Made by a program: the position numbers and the translations under genes | Shown here: piece by piece, positions 63,085 through 64,000 of the stretch | Layout of the letters: the number at the start of each line of letters is the position of its first letter | Numbering within the stretch: the first letter of the stretch is position 1 | Assembly: GCF_051900425.1 (NCBI RefSeq) | Contig: NZ_JBHZGK010000004.1 | Coordinates: forward strand, 62,001-126,000 | Length of the DNA stretch: 64,000 bases | Origin: Frateuria_A sp051900425 | GTDB lineage: Bacteria; Pseudomonadota; Gammaproteobacteria; Xanthomonadales; Rhodanobacteraceae | Direction: 5' to 3' | Notes under the pieces: model-generated | Seen by the model: only the letters and a program-made list of their open reading frames with translations | What the model was told of the DNA's origin: nothing | Databases searched by the model: none

Positions 63085-63789
63085 GTGCCCGATCTGTCCG
63101 CCTTTCCGATCACCGCGCGCTGGCCGGCACGGCATCCGGACCGCATCCAGCTCTATTCGCTCAACACGCCCAACGGCGTGAAGGTGTCGATCATGCTGGA
63201 GGAGACCGGGCTGGCCTATGAGCCACACCTTGTCGACATCATGCGCGACGAGAACAGGACGCCGGAGTTCCTCTCGCTGAACCCCAACGGCAAGATCCCG
63301 GCGATCATCGATCCGGACGGGCCCGGCGGCGAGCCGATCGGGCTGTTCGAGTCCGGCGCGATCCTGCTCTATCTGGCCGAGAAGACCGGCATGTTCCTGT
63401 CGGCCGATCCGGCGCTGCGCTGGGAAACCATCCAGTGGCTGTTCTTCCAGATGGCGGCGATCGGGCCGATGTTCGGGCAGGTGGGTTTCTTCCACAAATT
63501 CGCCGGGCGCGAGTACGAGGACAAGCGCCCGCTCAAGCGCTACGTGGATGAATCGCGCCGCCTGCTCGGCGTGCTGGAAGCGCGCCTTGACGAGCGGCCG
63601 TGGCTGATGGGCGAGGACTACAGCATTGCGGACATCGCCACGTTGGGCTGGGTGCGCAACCTGGTCGGCTTTTATGAAGCGCGCGACCTGGTGCATTTCG
63701 ACGAGCTGTCGAACGTGCCGGCGTGGCTGGAACGCGGGCTGGCTCGCCCGGCGGTGGAGCGTGGCTTGCAGATCCCCGGTCGAGGCTAG
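63085..63789 (+). CDS. Nu-class glutathione S-transferase-like protein (YfcG/YghU type)
   Basis: 234 residues from GTG 63085, preceded by AAGGAG at eight bases. ATG 63052 and ATG 62950 are alternatives with poor ribosome sites. A thioredoxin-fold N domain has the Nu-class signature LYSLNTPNGVKVSIMLEETG (catalytic Thr/Asn), then NPNGKIPAIIDP and GLFESGAILLYLAEKTG; the C-terminal domain is helical. Nu-class members bind glutathione and reduce disulphides. The cellular substrate is unknown. Confidence 0.92.
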   Translation: MPDLSAFPITARWPARHPDRIQLYSLNTPNGVKVSIMLEETGLAYEPHLVDIMRDENRTPEFLSLNPNGKIPAIIDPDGPGGEPIGLFESGAILLYLAEKTGMFLSADPALRWETIQWLFFQMAAIGPMFGQVGFFHKFAGREYEDKRPLKRYVDESRRLLGVLEARLDERPWLMGEDYSIADIATLGWVRNLVGFYEARDLVHFDELSNVPAWLERGLARPAVERGLQIPGRG

Positions 63790-64000
63790 TTCCCGGTCCG
63801 CTGTTTCCGCTCGCTCGTGTCCCGGCCCGTGGCCTCCGGTGAGACGGCCTCCGGTCGGGCATGTTCCAGCAACGTCTTTGCCGCCGGCTGCCATAGAGTC
63901 CAGTTGTGGTGGCCCGGCAGTTCGAAGGCGTGGCCCGGTGGCAGTTGTGAGGCGAGCAGGGCGATGCGGTCGCGGAAGCGTTCACTGTCGCCGTAGGCAA
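63786..64000 (-). CDS. Alpha/beta-hydrolase-like protein, C-terminal part
   Basis: The frame runs off the right edge; its last 70 residues are visible and end at 63786, overlapping the GST gene stop. The segment AYGDSERFRDRIALLASQLP...HAFELPGHHNWTLWQPAAK resembles the end of an esterase or hydrolase with the catalytic His in PGHHNW. A Glu/Arg-rich tail follows. Function beyond that cannot be seen. Confidence 0.6.
   Translation of the reverse strand, partial: AYGDSERFRDRIALLASQLPPGHAFELPGHHNWTLWQPAAKTLLEHARPEAVSPEATGRDTSERKQRTGN

Noticed and set aside
63533..64000. 155-codon minus-strand frame at the right edge
   Set aside because: A different frame from the plausible hydrolase end; Pro/Arg/Ser-rich and partly antisense to the GST gene.

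Overview
The window is a stretch of high-GC gammaproteobacterial chromosome. Gene content points to the order Xanthomonadales, most likely the Rhodanobacteraceae side (Dyella/Rhodanobacter/Luteibacter-like). The clues are a VirB7 lipoprotein with an extra N0 domain, a TrpR-like gene heading the his operon, a Tat-exported HiPIP, abundant REP-like hairpins, and the eno-ftsB-ispD-ispF, surE-pcm-nlpD and tig-clpP-clpX-lon-hup-ppiD blocks. The lineage is inference; no rRNA is present.

Layout. (1) 1-12.7 kb, minus strand: a type IV secretion operon in the order virB7-8-9-10-11-1-2-3-4-5-6, then a TrbM-like protein and virD4, tightly packed with many stop/start overlaps. Order and the VirB7 N0 domain match the Xanthomonadales bacterium-killing T4SS (X-T4SS). 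No effector, immunity gene or relaxase is visible before the left edge. (2) 13.2-20.8 kb, plus: a TrpR-family regulator with a promoter and an 18-bp operator-like palindrome, then hisG-D-C-B-H-A-F-IE. Nearly every junction overlaps, and two micro-ORFs bridge the only two gaps. (3) 20.8-24.3 kb: tandem REP-type repeats carrying copies of a gene end, then a minus-strand operon mtnB-mtnD-mtnC (methionine salvage) followed by a caspase-like C13 peptidase, with its own promoter and operator-like palindrome. (4) 24.4-34 kb: HiPIP, two APC amino-acid permeases, a NUDIX protein, 3-hydroxyanthranilate dioxygenase, a decayed gene fragment, parE and an aminopeptidase P. (5) 34.2-43.7 kb: pyrG, kdsA, a small membrane protein, eno, ftsB, ispD, ispF, mgtE, truD, an exported hypothetical protein and an Smr-domain gene. 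(6) 43.9-50.4 kb: surE, pcm, yqaA, nlpD, two small minus-strand genes, rlmE and ftsH. (7) 50.5-51.5 kb: tRNA genes Arg-Pro-Arg-His-Lys with a strong promoter and terminator, then tRNA-Leu. (8) 51.6-61.6 kb: tig, clpP, clpX, lon, hupB, tRNA-Val, tRNA-Asp, ppiD, fabI, a protein-quality-control island. (9) 61.7-64 kb: a membrane protein, a small protein, a Nu-class GST-like protein and a hydrolase cut by the right edge.

The most informative non-coding signals are the two operator-like palindromes placed just downstream of good promoters (his and mtn operons), the translationally coupled micro-ORFs in his, and the 169-bp repeats in which the last 19 codons of the C13 peptidase are copied with a REP hairpin. 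Function assignments rest on motifs and family memory; no database search was run.
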